A stretch of 28,994 nucleotides of DNA from Polyangiaceae bacterium (GTDB taxonomy: Bacteria; Myxococcota; Polyangia; Polyangiales; Polyangiaceae). The stretch covers positions 1 through 28,994 of the forward strand of contig JAICTU010000040.1 in assembly GCA_025936205.1 (NCBI GenBank), given 5' to 3'. The notes under the pieces are model-generated. The model was not told where the DNA came from. It was given only the letters and a program-made list of their open reading frames with translations, and did not search any database. This document shows positions 14,107 to 21,871 of the stretch, in pieces (the stretch's first letter is position 1; each line of letters begins with the position of its first letter). Position numbers and translations under genes: made by a program.

Positions 14107-15885
14107 GTGTCGAAACTCTCCTCGCTGAGCACGAGCCCGACCGAGCCTGACCCGTCCGAGGAGGAGATCCGCGAGCGCCTGGCGCGGCTGGAGTTGCTGC
14201 ACCGCATCAGCCTGGCGCTCTCTTCGGAGAAAAACCGCGAACGCCTGATCGAAACGATCCTGATCGAGGCGCAGACGCTGTGCAACGCCGACGGCGGCAC
14301 GCTGTATCTGAGAAACGAGCAGGACCAGCTGCGCTTCGCGATCCTGCGCAACGATTCGCTGCAGCTCGCCTTGGGAGGGACGACCGGACAAGCCATCGAG
14401 CTGCCACCGATCCCGATCCGCGATCCACTCACCGGCAAGCCCAACCACGCCAACGTGGCGAGCTTCGCCGCCTGCACCCAGAAGTCCATCAACATCGAGG
14501 ATGCGTACGCAGCCGTCGGCTTCGACTTCTCGGGCATGATGGCCTTCGATCGTCGCCACGGCTATCGCTCCACGTCGTTCCTGACCATCCCCCTGCAGAA
14601 CAGCGAGGGCCTGGTGATCGGCGTGCTGCAGTTGATCAACGCGCGCAGCCGCGAGACGGGACGCGTGCAGCGCTTCCGCGCCGAGGAGCAGCACATCGTG
14701 GAGGCGTTGGCCTCGCATGCCGGCATCGCCATCGACAACCAGAACCTGCTGGAGGACCAGAAGCACCTGCTCGAGTCGTTCATCGTGATGCTCGCGGGCG
14801 CAATCGACGCGGAGTCTCCCTACACCGGAGCGCACTGCGAGCGTGTACCGGTGCTGGCGGAGATGCTGACGCGCTCGCTGTGCGAGACCGGCGAAGGGCC
14901 GTTCGCCGGGTTCCAGCTGAGCGACGAGGAGTGGTACGAGTTGCGCATCGCAGCCTGGTTGCACGACTGCGGCAAGGTGGCGACGCCGACCCACGTGATG
15001 GACAAGGCGACCAAGCTGGAGTGTGTTCATGACCGCATGGAAGGCGTGCGCACGCGCTTCGAGGTGCTGAAGCGCGACGCCAAGATCACACTGCTGGAGG
15101 CGCTCCGCGAACGCCCCGCCGAGCGCGCTTCCCTGGAGCAGGAATACGAGCAGCGGATCGCCGCGCTCGACGCGGACCTGGCGCTCCTGGCGCGCTCCAA
15201 CATCGGTGGCGAATTCCTCTCGGACGATCAGCGCCGGCGCATCCACGAGATCGGGCAGCGCAGCTTCGTCCAGGGCGGGCAAGCCGTACCGCTGCTGTCC
15301 CAGGACGAGATCGACAACCTGAGCATCTCGCGCGGCACGCTGACCAGCGCCGAGCGCTTGCTGATCAATGGGCACATGGTGCAGACCGTCCGCATGCTGG
15401 AGGCGTTGCCCTTCCCGCGCCAGCTGCGGCGCGTGCCCGAATACGCGGGCGGCCACCACGAGCGCATGGACGGCAACGGCTACCCGCGCGGGCTGTTCGC
15501 CGGGGACATGTCCGTCCCGGCGCGCGTGCTCGCCATCGCCGACGTGTTCGAGGCGTTGACCGCCACCGACCGGCCCTACAAGCCAGGCAAGAAGCTGAGC
15601 GAGGCCATGCAGATCATGGGGGCGATGAAGCGCGACAACCACCTCGACCCGGACCTGCTCGATCATTTCGTGCGCTCCGGCGTGTACCGCCGTTATGCAG
15701 AGCGCTACCTGGGCGCCGAGCTGATCGACGAGGTGGACGAAGCAGCGCTGCTCGCGATCCGGCCCAAGCCGTTCGAGCTGCCGCCGGAAGAGCAGCGCAA
15801 GCAGCGCTGGAAGGGCTTCCTACCCCAGTATCAGGAGCTCGGCGCTCGCCGCGTGAGCGGCCTGCCGAATTCCCAGAGGGTCTGA
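14107..15885 (+). CDS. GAF-domain HD-GYP protein (predicted cyclic-di-GMP phosphodiesterase)
   Basis: The 592-residue cytoplasmic signalling protein starts at GTG 14107. A short N-terminal coil leads into a GAF sensor domain (about residues 30-215, ending ALASHAGIAIDNQNLL) and then an HD-GYP domain. Metal and catalytic residues are visible: H286-D287 (WLHDCGK), H423 (NGHM), H450-H451 and D455-x2-GYP (GGHHERMDGNGYP), and D479 (IADVFEALTATDRPY). HD-GYP enzymes cleave c-di-GMP. Between the HD pair and H423 there is a helical insert of about 100 residues (roughly 305-405), as in a known long-insert subgroup. The GAF ligand cannot be predicted. No diguanylate cyclase is nearby. No clear ribosome binding site is visible. 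Confidence 0.92.
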   Translation: MSKLSSLSTSPTEPDPSEEEIRERLARLELLHRISLALSSEKNRERLIETILIEAQTLCNADGGTLYLRNEQDQLRFAILRNDSLQLALGGTTGQAIELPPIPIRDPLTGKPNHANVASFAACTQKSINIEDAYAAVGFDFSGMMAFDRRHGYRSTSFLTIPLQNSEGLVIGVLQLINARSRETGRVQRFRAEEQHIVEALASHAGIAIDNQNLLEDQKHLLESFIVMLAGAIDAESPYTGAHCERVPVLAEMLTRSLCETGEGPFAGFQLSDEEWYELRIAAWLHDCGKVATPTHVMDKATKLECVHDRMEGVRTRFEVLKRDAKITLLEALRERPAERASLEQEYEQRIAALDADLALLARSNIGGEFLSDDQRRRIHEIGQRSFVQGGQAVPLLSQDEIDNLSISRGTLTSAERLLINGHMVQTVRMLEALPFPRQLRRVPEYAGGHHERMDGNGYPRGLFAGDMSVPARVLAIADVFEALTATDRPYKPGKKLSEAMQIMGAMKRDNHLDPDLLDHFVRSGVYRRYAERYLGAELIDEVDEAALLAIRPKPFELPPEEQRKQRWKGFLPQYQELGARRVSGLPNSQRV

Positions 15886-15970
15886 GGCCGGCCCGATCGG
15901 CATTGGGCACATTCTAGAGTCGCGCGACTGCGCCCGATTCCGAGCTCATCTCTCCTGGACCCCTTGGCCG

Positions 15971-16831
15971 CTATTGGTGCGTCTGCGCCAAAACTTCGAC
16001 CAGCGTCGGGCGCAGGCGTGAACGCCAGCGCACCCAGCGCTGCTCGACCGCGCGGGAGCCGGGCATGGCATCCCAGGCGGTGAGCAAGATCTCGCGCCCC
16101 AACGCGCGCGGAGTTGCACCATCCTGGCGCACCGAGCGCGGCTGCCGGTACAGCACGACCTGGCGTTGCACGCCCTCCCAGAAGTCGTAGCGCGCCTGCA
16201 GGCTGGCCAGGGCGCCGCGACGGATCTGCGCCTGGGCCTCGGCCGTGGTGGCGTAGTTGGCGAGCGCCTCTTCCAGCCAAGCGCCGTGGTCCCCGTCCTG
16301 ATCGACGTGCAGGGTGAAGTAGGCGATCTCGTGCTCCTCGAAGCCGGCTCGGCGCAACCCCGGGATCACGGCGTCGAACATCTTGGGGATCGCCCACTCG
16401 TGGCCCGGACCGACGGCGCCCAGCCCCTCGAGAAAGGGCCGCTCGCCGACGATCTGGCGATGCGTGGCGATGAAGGCATGCGCGGGCGGCGGCACCCGCT
16501 GCGTGCGCACGCGCTCCGGGTCCCCCCCCGCTGCCTGCAGGTAGCGGGCATACATGGTCGAGTGGTCCTTGCCTTCGGAGCCCTCGCCGTATTCATCGAC
16601 CAGCACCTTGGCGAGCCACAGCTTGGCCTCGCTGTCCGGCGCGCGCACCAGCAGCCGCTCCAGGTAGTGCGTGAAGACACATACCAGCGGGTAGTGATTC
16701 TCGGCGAACACGCGGTAGTCCTGGCGCGAGAACGGGCTGGTCGCCAGCCGGTTCAGGAACAGGTGGTTGACGGCGGGATGCGTCTCGATCTCCTCGCGCA
16801 AGTCCGCGAGAAACTTCTGTGCGCTCGTCAT
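15971..16831 (-). CDS. Haem-oxygenase-like diiron oxidase (HDO; CADD/TenA-PqqC superfamily)
   Basis: The 286-residue all-helical protein (MTSAQKFLADLREEIE start) belongs to the TenA/PqqC/CADD superfamily. The six metal ligands that define the diiron oxidase branch are present with the spacing of CADD: E83-x6-H90 (EGSEGKDH), E145 (GHEWAIPK), and H175-x3-D179-x2-H182 (HVDQDGDH). Such enzymes use O2 for decarboxylation, N-oxygenation or C-C cleavage (UndA, BesC, SznF, CADD). The C-terminal 70 residues (from about 215) extend beyond the core and are Arg/Trp-rich. The gene starts inside the stop codon of the radical SAM gene (TGATG), which implies coupled translation and a shared pathway. The substrate is unknown. 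Confidence 0.85.
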   Translation of the reverse strand: MTSAQKFLADLREEIETHPAVNHLFLNRLATSPFSRQDYRVFAENHYPLVCVFTHYLERLLVRAPDSEAKLWLAKVLVDEYGEGSEGKDHSTMYARYLQAAGGDPERVRTQRVPPPAHAFIATHRQIVGERPFLEGLGAVGPGHEWAIPKMFDAVIPGLRRAGFEEHEIAYFTLHVDQDGDHGAWLEEALANYATTAEAQAQIRRGALASLQARYDFWEGVQRQVVLYRQPRSVRQDGATPRALGREILLTAWDAMPGSRAVEQRWVRWRSRLRPTLVEVLAQTHQ

Positions 16832-18480
16832 CACTCGGCCCCCAGCGCAGTACGCTCCGGCTCGGGCGCAGCGGGTAGCTCATCGGCCCAGATGCGCCGC
16901 GGGATGCGCAAGCGCACCAGCTGCCCCGCCCCGGAAGGCGCGGCCGCGCCGGCCTCTGCGGCCTCGGGCTGTGTGTGCTCGCTGCCATCGGGATAGTGCA
17001 CGTCCCGGTAGCTGAGCCCGGCGCGCGCGCCCGGTCCATTGAGCAGCCCTTCCTCGTCGCGCAGGAACGACTGCGGGTCGCGATGGATCCACTGGTAGCG
17101 CCAGGTGCGAGCGAAGAACCAGGCGAAGTGGCTCGCGGCCGCGCGCGCAAAATCGGGACGATTCTTCAGCGTGTTCCAGATGGCGCGGCGCGCGGAGTCC
17201 TTGGTGGCGATGATCGAGCGGGCAAACTCGGCGTAGAACTCGGCGCGCGGCAGGCGCGTCGGCAACACGGCGTGCAGCAGATCGAACAAGCGCAGATCGG
17301 TCGTCATCAGCTGGTTGGCGTAGGCCCGGTGCAGCTGAGTGCCGGGCAGCGGAGTCAGGATGGTGACCAGCGGGATGCCGATCTCCAGGGTGTTGATGTA
17401 GTCGTACAGCTCCTGGAACTGGTGCTTCTCCCAGTCCGCTCGCACCATGAAGATGCCGGTGGAAAAGATGCCCAACTCGCGCAGGATCTCGTTGGCGCGC
17501 TTGTTGGCGTCCCAGGTGCTCTTCTTGCGCAGAGCGGCCAGGTTGTCGTCGTCGTTGGACTCGAAGCCGCTGAGCAATCCCACCAGGCCGTTCTTGGCCA
17601 GGCGCCGCATGATCTCCGGGTTCTCCGCCACGAAGTCCGTGCGCCCCTGCGTCATCCAGAACTTGCCGAGCTTGCGCCGCTCCAGCTCGTCGCACAGAGC
17701 CAGGATGCGCTTCTTGCTGGTGAGGAAGTTGTCGTCCAGCACGAAGATGAAGCGCTCTTCGCAGGCTTCCATCTGGTCGACGATCTTCTTCGCCGACAGG
17801 TAGCGGGTGCGCCGTTCGTAAAACTCCCAGATCGCGCAGAAGTTGCAGTCGTACGAGCAACCGCGGCTGGTGAAGATCGACGCCATGTTGCGCGCGACCG
17901 TGAAGAAGTAGCGGCCCTTGTACTTGCGCAACAGACTGCGATCGGGCGCCGGCAGGTCGTCCAGGTTCTTGGTCTGGGAGCGCTTGCTGTTGGCGGCCAT
18001 CGGCTGCCCCTGCTGGTCGCGATAGCGCAGCCCCGCGATGCCAGGAAAGCGCCGGTTCCCGCTCGCGCGCTGCTCATCCCAGGCACTCACCAGCTCCTGG
18101 AAGGTGAGCTCGCCCTCCCCCTGCACCACGACGTCGACCCACGGCTGGTCGAACTCCTGCGGAGCCAGCGTGGGCGCGTGCCCGCCCACCACGGTCAGCG
18201 CCGAGGGCACGATCTGCCGAGCCATGCGCAGCGCGGCGAGCGCCTGATAGACGTCCGTGGTCATGCTGGTCGTGCCCACCACGTGGGGCTGAAAGGAACG
18301 CAGCTCGCGCGCCAGGGCATCCTCGGGCTCGAGCCGCATGTCGAGCAACCGCACCTCGTGCTCGGAGCCGACCGCTGCAGCCACGGTCGTCAGAGCCACG
18401 GGCTCCGAAAGCCAAACGACGTTTTCGAGGCCCAGCCTACCGTTTTCGAACGGCGTGGGCATGACCAGGAGGATGCGCAT
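16831..18480 (-). CDS. B12-binding-domain radical SAM enzyme
   Basis: Starting at ATG 18480 (MRILLVMPTPFENGRLG), the protein is 549 residues. This start fits family openings and has AGGA four bases upstream; a GTG at 18555 would add 25 poorly conserved residues. Residues 1-140 form a Rossmann-like cobalamin-binding domain (VVGTTSMTTDVYQALAALR, TVVGGHAPTLAPQEF, VQGEGELTF). The usual DxHxxG cobalt-ligand motif is not evident, as in some BchE-type members. The radical SAM cluster motif is C208-x3-C212-x2-C215 (TSRGCSYDCNFC). A core barrel follows (SGFESNDDDNLAALRK; TPLPGTQLH), then an Ala/Pro-rich tail. Such enzymes perform methylations, cyclisations or rearrangements. The gene is followed with a one-base overlap by the HDO gene. 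Confidence 0.9.
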   Translation of the reverse strand: MRILLVMPTPFENGRLGLENVVWLSEPVALTTVAAAVGSEHEVRLLDMRLEPEDALARELRSFQPHVVGTTSMTTDVYQALAALRMARQIVPSALTVVGGHAPTLAPQEFDQPWVDVVVQGEGELTFQELVSAWDEQRASGNRRFPGIAGLRYRDQQGQPMAANSKRSQTKNLDDLPAPDRSLLRKYKGRYFFTVARNMASIFTSRGCSYDCNFCAIWEFYERRTRYLSAKKIVDQMEACEERFIFVLDDNFLTSKKRILALCDELERRKLGKFWMTQGRTDFVAENPEIMRRLAKNGLVGLLSGFESNDDDNLAALRKKSTWDANKRANEILRELGIFSTGIFMVRADWEKHQFQELYDYINTLEIGIPLVTILTPLPGTQLHRAYANQLMTTDLRLFDLLHAVLPTRLPRAEFYAEFARSIIATKDSARRAIWNTLKNRPDFARAAASHFAWFFARTWRYQWIHRDPQSFLRDEEGLLNGPGARAGLSYRDVHYPDGSEHTQPEAAEAGAAAPSGAGQLVRLRIPRRIWADELPAAPEPERTALGAE

Positions 18481-18499
18481 GTTGTCCTGAATATCGAAA

Positions 18500-18519
18500 G
18501 AGCCCGCCGAGGCGGGCTC
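18500..18519 (-). promoter_or_regulatory. GC-rich leader hairpin ahead of the radical SAM gene
   Basis: On the minus strand GAGCCCGCC and GGCGGGCTC form a perfect 9-base-pair stem with a 2-base spacer (in practice a tetraloop), followed by TTTC. It lies 20 bases upstream of the preferred start ATG 18480. It resembles a short terminator or attenuator in the leader and argues against starting translation further upstream. If the GTG at 18555 were used, the structure would lie in the coding region. Confidence 0.5.
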
Positions 18520-18568
18520 CATGGAAATGGGTTGCTGAACGGATGTGGGCGGCACAACCTAGTGCCTG

Positions 18569-18582
18569 GATTCCGCGGAATC
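18569..18582. promoter_or_regulatory. Perfect palindrome between the radical SAM and MBL genes
   Basis: GATTCCGCGGAATC is a 14-base perfect palindrome seven bases upstream of the start codon of the plus-strand hydrolase and about 90 bases upstream of the preferred radical SAM start. Its place in a divergent promoter makes it a candidate operator for a dimeric regulator controlling both directions. No regulator gene is adjacent. Confidence 0.45.
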
Positions 18583-18589
18583 GAGGCCA

Positions 18590-19606
18590 ATGAACCGGAC
18601 GCCGGCAAAACCCGCGGGCAAATCCCTGGACAAATCGACCTTCGCTGCAACACCCCCTGTTGCAGCAGCCGTGACTTCCACGCCGGCGGGGGGATTGACG
18701 CGGCGGCGCTGGCTCGGCTGGGCCCTCGGCGTCAGCGCCGCCGGTACGGAGCTGGCATCGCTCGCCGGCACCTGGGATCACCGGGAGATGTCGCTGGCGG
18801 CGCCATCGGCGAGCGAAGCGCTGCCGGGCAGCGCGCGCCTGCTACACATCGGTCACTGCTGCCACTTGATCGAAATCGGCGGGCAGCGCTGGCTGACGGA
18901 TCCCTGGTTCTTCAACCCTGCATTCGGTTCCCTGACACACGCGAGCGCCCTGCGGGCGGACGCCGTCGGTCCGCTCGACGGGATCTTCATCAGCCACCGC
19001 CATCCCGACCACTTCGATCCCACCGCCCTGCGCCAGCTCGACCGGCGGGCGCAGGTGTGGACCCCCGACGAGAGCCTGGTGCCGGGTCTGCGCGAGCTCG
19101 GCTTCGCCGCGGTCTCGGTCTCGAACCCCTGGCACACGCTGCAGGTGGGAAGTTTGGCGGTCAGCTTCGTCCCCGCCGTGCACGACGTGCCGGAGCACTC
19201 GCTGCTGCTCGCGGGGGCCGATGCGAGCGTGCTGTTCTGCGGAGATACGGGCCCGCACGACCACTGGGCGGAGATCCGCCGTCGCTATCGGCCCAGCACC
19301 GCGCTCTTGCCTTGCGACGGCACGGCTCTGCGCTGGGAACCGCGCCAGATCATGAATCCGAGCGAAGCGGCGCGCGCGGCGCTGGAGCTGGGCTGCCCGC
19401 AGGTCCTGCAGACCCACGCTGACGCGACCTACACCGATCCGGTGGCCCGCTTCCTGCTGAGCTCCACCGAAGACTCGCCCGTGGCGCGGCTCGATCGCGC
19501 GCTCCAGCAAGCGGGCGAGCAGGCGCACCCCGGGGCCGGTTCTACGCGTTTCAGGCCGCTCGCGATCGGAGAAACTCGCCCGCTCGCCCGCGCCGCTTCC
19601 GGCTAG
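18590..19606 (+). CDS. Metallo-beta-lactamase-fold hydrolase (UlaG/NAPE-PLD-like) with Tat-type leader
   Basis: The 338-residue protein has a long N-terminus containing TRRRWLGWALGVSAAG (about residues 37-52), which looks like a twin-arginine export signal, although the hydrophobic stretch is short. The MBL domain starts near residue 84 (LLHIGHCCHLIEIGGQRWLTDPWFFNP). It carries all the metal ligands expected: H136-x-H138-x-D140-H141 (SHRHPDHFD), H198 (PAVHDV), D219 (FCGDTGPHDH) and H276 (LQTHADAT). The UlaG/NAPE-PLD branch acts on phosphodiester or lactone bonds; the substrate here is unknown. ATG 18590 has only a weak GAGG ahead of it. The gene is divergent from the radical SAM/HDO pair and may belong to the same pathway. 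Confidence 0.85.
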   Translation: MNRTPAKPAGKSLDKSTFAATPPVAAAVTSTPAGGLTRRRWLGWALGVSAAGTELASLAGTWDHREMSLAAPSASEALPGSARLLHIGHCCHLIEIGGQRWLTDPWFFNPAFGSLTHASALRADAVGPLDGIFISHRHPDHFDPTALRQLDRRAQVWTPDESLVPGLRELGFAAVSVSNPWHTLQVGSLAVSFVPAVHDVPEHSLLLAGADASVLFCGDTGPHDHWAEIRRRYRPSTALLPCDGTALRWEPRQIMNPSEAARAALELGCPQVLQTHADATYTDPVARFLLSSTEDSPVARLDRALQQAGEQAHPGAGSTRFRPLAIGETRPLARAASG

Positions 19607-19621
19607 TGTCGCGTCTCATTG

Positions 19622-19691
19622 GTAACAATCGCGGCCCGCGCTGGGCGGAGATGAAGTCGATGCCGGCGCGAAACCGCTAGACGATTGTTAC
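19622..19691. promoter_or_regulatory. Widely spaced 10-base inverted repeat at the aldo/keto reductase promoter
   Basis: GTAACAATCG (19622-19631) recurs as its exact complement CGATTGTTAC (19682-19691), with 50 bases between and centres 60 bases apart. The downstream copy covers the candidate -35 box of the aldo/keto reductase gene. The arrangement suits a regulator that binds both sites, possibly with looping. A stem of 10 base pairs with a 50-base loop is the alternative reading. Confidence 0.5.
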
Positions 19692-19713
19692 ATCTGGGAC
19701 GCAGCACTAGTAT
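19685..19713 (+). promoter_or_regulatory. Candidate promoter of the aldo/keto reductase gene
   Basis: TTGTTA (19685-19690) and TAGTAT (19708-19713) are separated by 17 bases, each matching four of six consensus positions. The start codon follows about 35 bases later, with AGGAGG between. Confidence 0.5.
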
Positions 19714-19747
19714 CCCGGGGCAGGACCCGCAGGAGGAGTGGAGAGCG

Positions 19748-20617
19748 ATGATCGAGAGGCAACCGTTTGGACGCACCGGGCACGCGAGCGCTCGCACTCT
19801 GCTCGGGGCGGCCGCCTTCGGCAAAGTGACGCAGGAAGAGGCCGACGCCACCATCGATCTGGCGCTCCGTCGCGGCGTCAACCACATCGACACGGCCGCC
19901 AGCTACGGCGATTCGGAGCTCCGGATCGGGTCGTGGATTGCGCGCCATGGCAAGTCCTTCTTCCTCGCCACCAAGACGGGTGAGCGCACAGCGGGTCCCG
20001 CGCTGGACCAGATCCGCCGCTCGCTCGACAAGCTGCACGTGGATCAGGTCGACCTGATTCAGCTGCACAACCTGGTCGAGCCCGAAGCATGGCAGACCGC
20101 GCTCGGGCCCGGCGGCGCGCTGGAGGCGGCGATCGCCGCGCGCGAAGAGGGGCTGGTGCGCTTCATCGGGGTCACCGGGCATGGGCTACACGCCCCCGCG
20201 CAACATCGCCGCGCGCTCGAGCGCTTCGACTTCGACTCCGTGCTCTGCCCGTTCAGCTACATCCTCTCGCAAAACGCCGAGTACTGGGCGGACGTGGAGG
20301 CCTTGCTGGAGGTCTGCGCACGCCGGCAGGTCGCCGTGCAGACGATCAAGGCCATCGTCCGTGCTCCCTGGGGGGATCGCACTCAGAGCGGACCGACCTG
20401 GTACGAGCCGCTGCGCGAGCAGTCGGAGATCGATCTGGCCGTCCACTGGGTGCTGGGGCGCCAGCAAGTGTTCCTGAATACCGTCGGCGACATCGAGCTG
20501 ATCCCGAAGGTGCTGGACGCGGCGGAGCGCTTCAGCGCCAAGCCCGCCGAGACAGCCATGGCGGGACAGTTACAGCGCATGCAAATGTCGAATCTCTTTG
20601 TAACCGGGTGGGTGTGA
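19748..20617 (+). CDS. Aldo/keto reductase family protein
   Basis: The 289-residue cytoplasmic NAD(P)H-dependent oxidoreductase has a TIM-barrel fold. The catalytic tetrad is visible: D48 (HIDTAASYG), Y53, K76 (ATKTGER) and H107 (IQLHNL). [18 protein letters not shown] at the N-terminus and the substrate-barrel segment [16 protein letters not shown] are typical of the group resembling YghZ/MocA-type reductases. The C-terminal segment is shortened (about 289 residues against 310-330 in many members) and ends [12 protein letters not shown] 19748 is preceded by AGGAGGAGTGGAG. The carbonyl substrate cannot be predicted. The gene has its own promoter with a striking inverted repeat. Confidence 0.92.
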   Translation: MIERQPFGRTGHASARTLLGAAAFGKVTQEEADATIDLALRRGVNHIDTAASYGDSELRIGSWIARHGKSFFLATKTGERTAGPALDQIRRSLDKLHVDQVDLIQLHNLVEPEAWQTALGPGGALEAAIAAREEGLVRFIGVTGHGLHAPAQHRRALERFDFDSVLCPFSYILSQNAEYWADVEALLEVCARRQVAVQTIKAIVRAPWGDRTQSGPTWYEPLREQSEIDLAVHWVLGRQQVFLNTVGDIELIPKVLDAAERFSAKPAETAMAGQLQRMQMSNLFVTGWV

Positions 20618-20694
20618 GCTTTGCGTTCTGGAGGTTCGGTTGCTGGTGGAACCAGCGGGTGCGCGAAACTCCCCAGGTATAGCGGGCTCGCGTG

Positions 20695-20726
20695 TAGCGT
20701 GCCGCGCCTTTCGGCGAGCCACGCTA
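20695..20726. other. Nested hairpin downstream of the aldo/keto reductase gene
   Basis: TAGCGTG (20695-20701) faces CACGCTA (20720-20726), enclosing CGCC-TTTC-GGCG. A smaller GCTGGT/ACCAGC hairpin lies at 20642-20656. Both fall in the 160-base gap before the SPW gene. Neither has a T run, so factor-independent termination is doubtful. Confidence 0.45.
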
Positions 20727-20777
20727 TGCAACGAGGCTCAGAAGACTTACGTTGGCGTTTTCGACCTGGAGAAGCCG

Positions 20778-21188
20778 ATGCTCGATTTCTTTCGTTCTGC
20801 GGCACCTGGAGCGGCAAGCGCACATCCGGCAACGGCGACGAGCACCACCGGGCTCGGCTCCGCCAAACACGGTCCCAGGGCTCGCTACACCAACATGGCG
20901 CTCGGGCTCTGGCTGTTCGTGTCGGCCTTTGCGTGGCCGCACACGGCGAGTACCCGGCTCAACACCTGCATGGTGGGGCTGTTCGTGGCCATCGCCGCCA
21001 CCATGGCGGCGGGAGTCAGCGTGTTCCGCCAGCTCACGAGCGTGCTTGCCGTCTGGCTGCTGTTCACGACGTTGCTGGTGTATCCTGCCAGCCCGATCAC
21101 GTTCTGGAGCAACATCCTCACTGCGGTGGCAGTGTTGGTGGTCTCGTTGATCCCGAGCGACGACGAGCGCATCACGCCCCTCGTTTGA
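20778..21188 (+). CDS. SPW-repeat integral membrane protein
   Basis: The 136-residue protein starts at ATG 20778 with GGAG six bases upstream. Residues 1-35 are a soluble, Ala/Thr-rich segment. Two tandem SPW-type units of two membrane helices follow: NMALGLWLFVSAFAWPHTASTRLNTCMVGLFVAIAATMAAG, and VLAVWLLFTTLLVYPASPITFWSNILTAVAVLVVSLIPS. The second keeps the P-x-x-P/W and Asn pattern of the repeat; in the first the SP-W core is altered to SAFAW. The family is common in actinobacteria and proteobacteria and has no assigned function. The short C-terminal tail is charged. Nothing in the neighbourhood suggests a job. Confidence 0.85.
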   Translation: MLDFFRSAAPGAASAHPATATSTTGLGSAKHGPRARYTNMALGLWLFVSAFAWPHTASTRLNTCMVGLFVAIAATMAAGVSVFRQLTSVLAVWLLFTTLLVYPASPITFWSNILTAVAVLVVSLIPSDDERITPLV

Positions 21189-21249
21189 GCTCCGATAGTT
21201 TGAAATGGGAGCCGACCCGTTCGGACAGCCCGGCGAAAGGAAATCGCCG

Positions 21250-21855
21250 ATGGCGCTGACGGAGTTTGTTCGCAATGTTCAGGACCTGAGCGACGACGGC
21301 GGGTACAAGTTTCGCTTCCATTGCGATCGCTGCGCCGATGGGGTGGAGAGCCAGTATGTGGCCTCCGCCGCCAACCTGCTCAAGACAGGTTTGCAGGTCT
21401 TCAGCATGTTCCGCGTCTTTGGCGGCTACGCGCGAGGCGCCGTGGAGGGCATCGATCGAGGTCTGCGCGGCAAGGAGCGTGACGCCGCGTACGAGCAGGC
21501 AATCAACGAGGCCAAGGTCCATTTCAGCAAGTGCTCGCGCTGCGGGAACTGGGTGTGCACGCACTGCTTCAACACTGCCGCGGGTCTGTGTGAAGGCTGC
21601 GCTCCCGATGCGCACGAGGCCGCCGCTGTCCGGAAGGCCCAGCGGGCGGCGGAGCAACGCGTCGCTGCCGTGGCTCAGAACCCGGCTGTCGGTCTGTCTG
21701 CCGTCACCTGCCCGGTCTGTTCGGCGCCGAGCGGCGGCGGCAAGTTCTGCCAGCAATGCGGCGCCCATCTCGCGACGGAACGCCGTTGCCAGAGCTGCCA
21801 GAGCGCCCTGCTGCCGAACGCGAAGTTCTGCGGAGAATGCGGCAAGCCGGCATGA
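21250..21855 (+). CDS. Multi-zinc-ribbon protein
   Basis: The 201-residue protein starts at ATG 21250 (MALTEFVRNVQD) with AAAGGAA eight bases ahead. CxxC knuckles occur at C25/C28, C95/C98, C103/C106, C114/C117, C154/C157, C167/C170, C180/C183 and C194/C197. The last four pairs form a tandem double zinc ribbon (TCPVCSAPSGGGKFCQQCG, then CQSCQSALLPNAKFCGECG). Between the first two knuckles lies a glycine-rich amphipathic stretch (LLKTGLQVFSMFRVFGGYARGAVEG, residues 43-67) that could associate with membrane. A helical Ala-rich linker joins the halves. The function is unknown. A second, smaller zinc-knuckle protein follows 16 bases later, so the two may act together. Confidence 0.88.
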   Translation: MALTEFVRNVQDLSDDGGYKFRFHCDRCADGVESQYVASAANLLKTGLQVFSMFRVFGGYARGAVEGIDRGLRGKERDAAYEQAINEAKVHFSKCSRCGNWVCTHCFNTAAGLCEGCAPDAHEAAAVRKAQRAAEQRVAAVAQNPAVGLSAVTCPVCSAPSGGGKFCQQCGAHLATERRCQSCQSALLPNAKFCGECGKPA

Positions 21856-21871
21856 AGGGCCCTGTGCTGCC

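Noticed and set aside
13954..15666. A 570-codon open frame on the minus strand opposite the HD-GYP gene
   Set aside because: It has shadow composition (His, Gln, Arg, Val rich) antisense to a protein with intact catalytic motifs.
16975..19422. An 815-codon open frame on the plus strand through the radical SAM and MBL genes
   Set aside because: It crosses two oppositely oriented real genes and has no recognisable domain. It is open only because of third-position GC.
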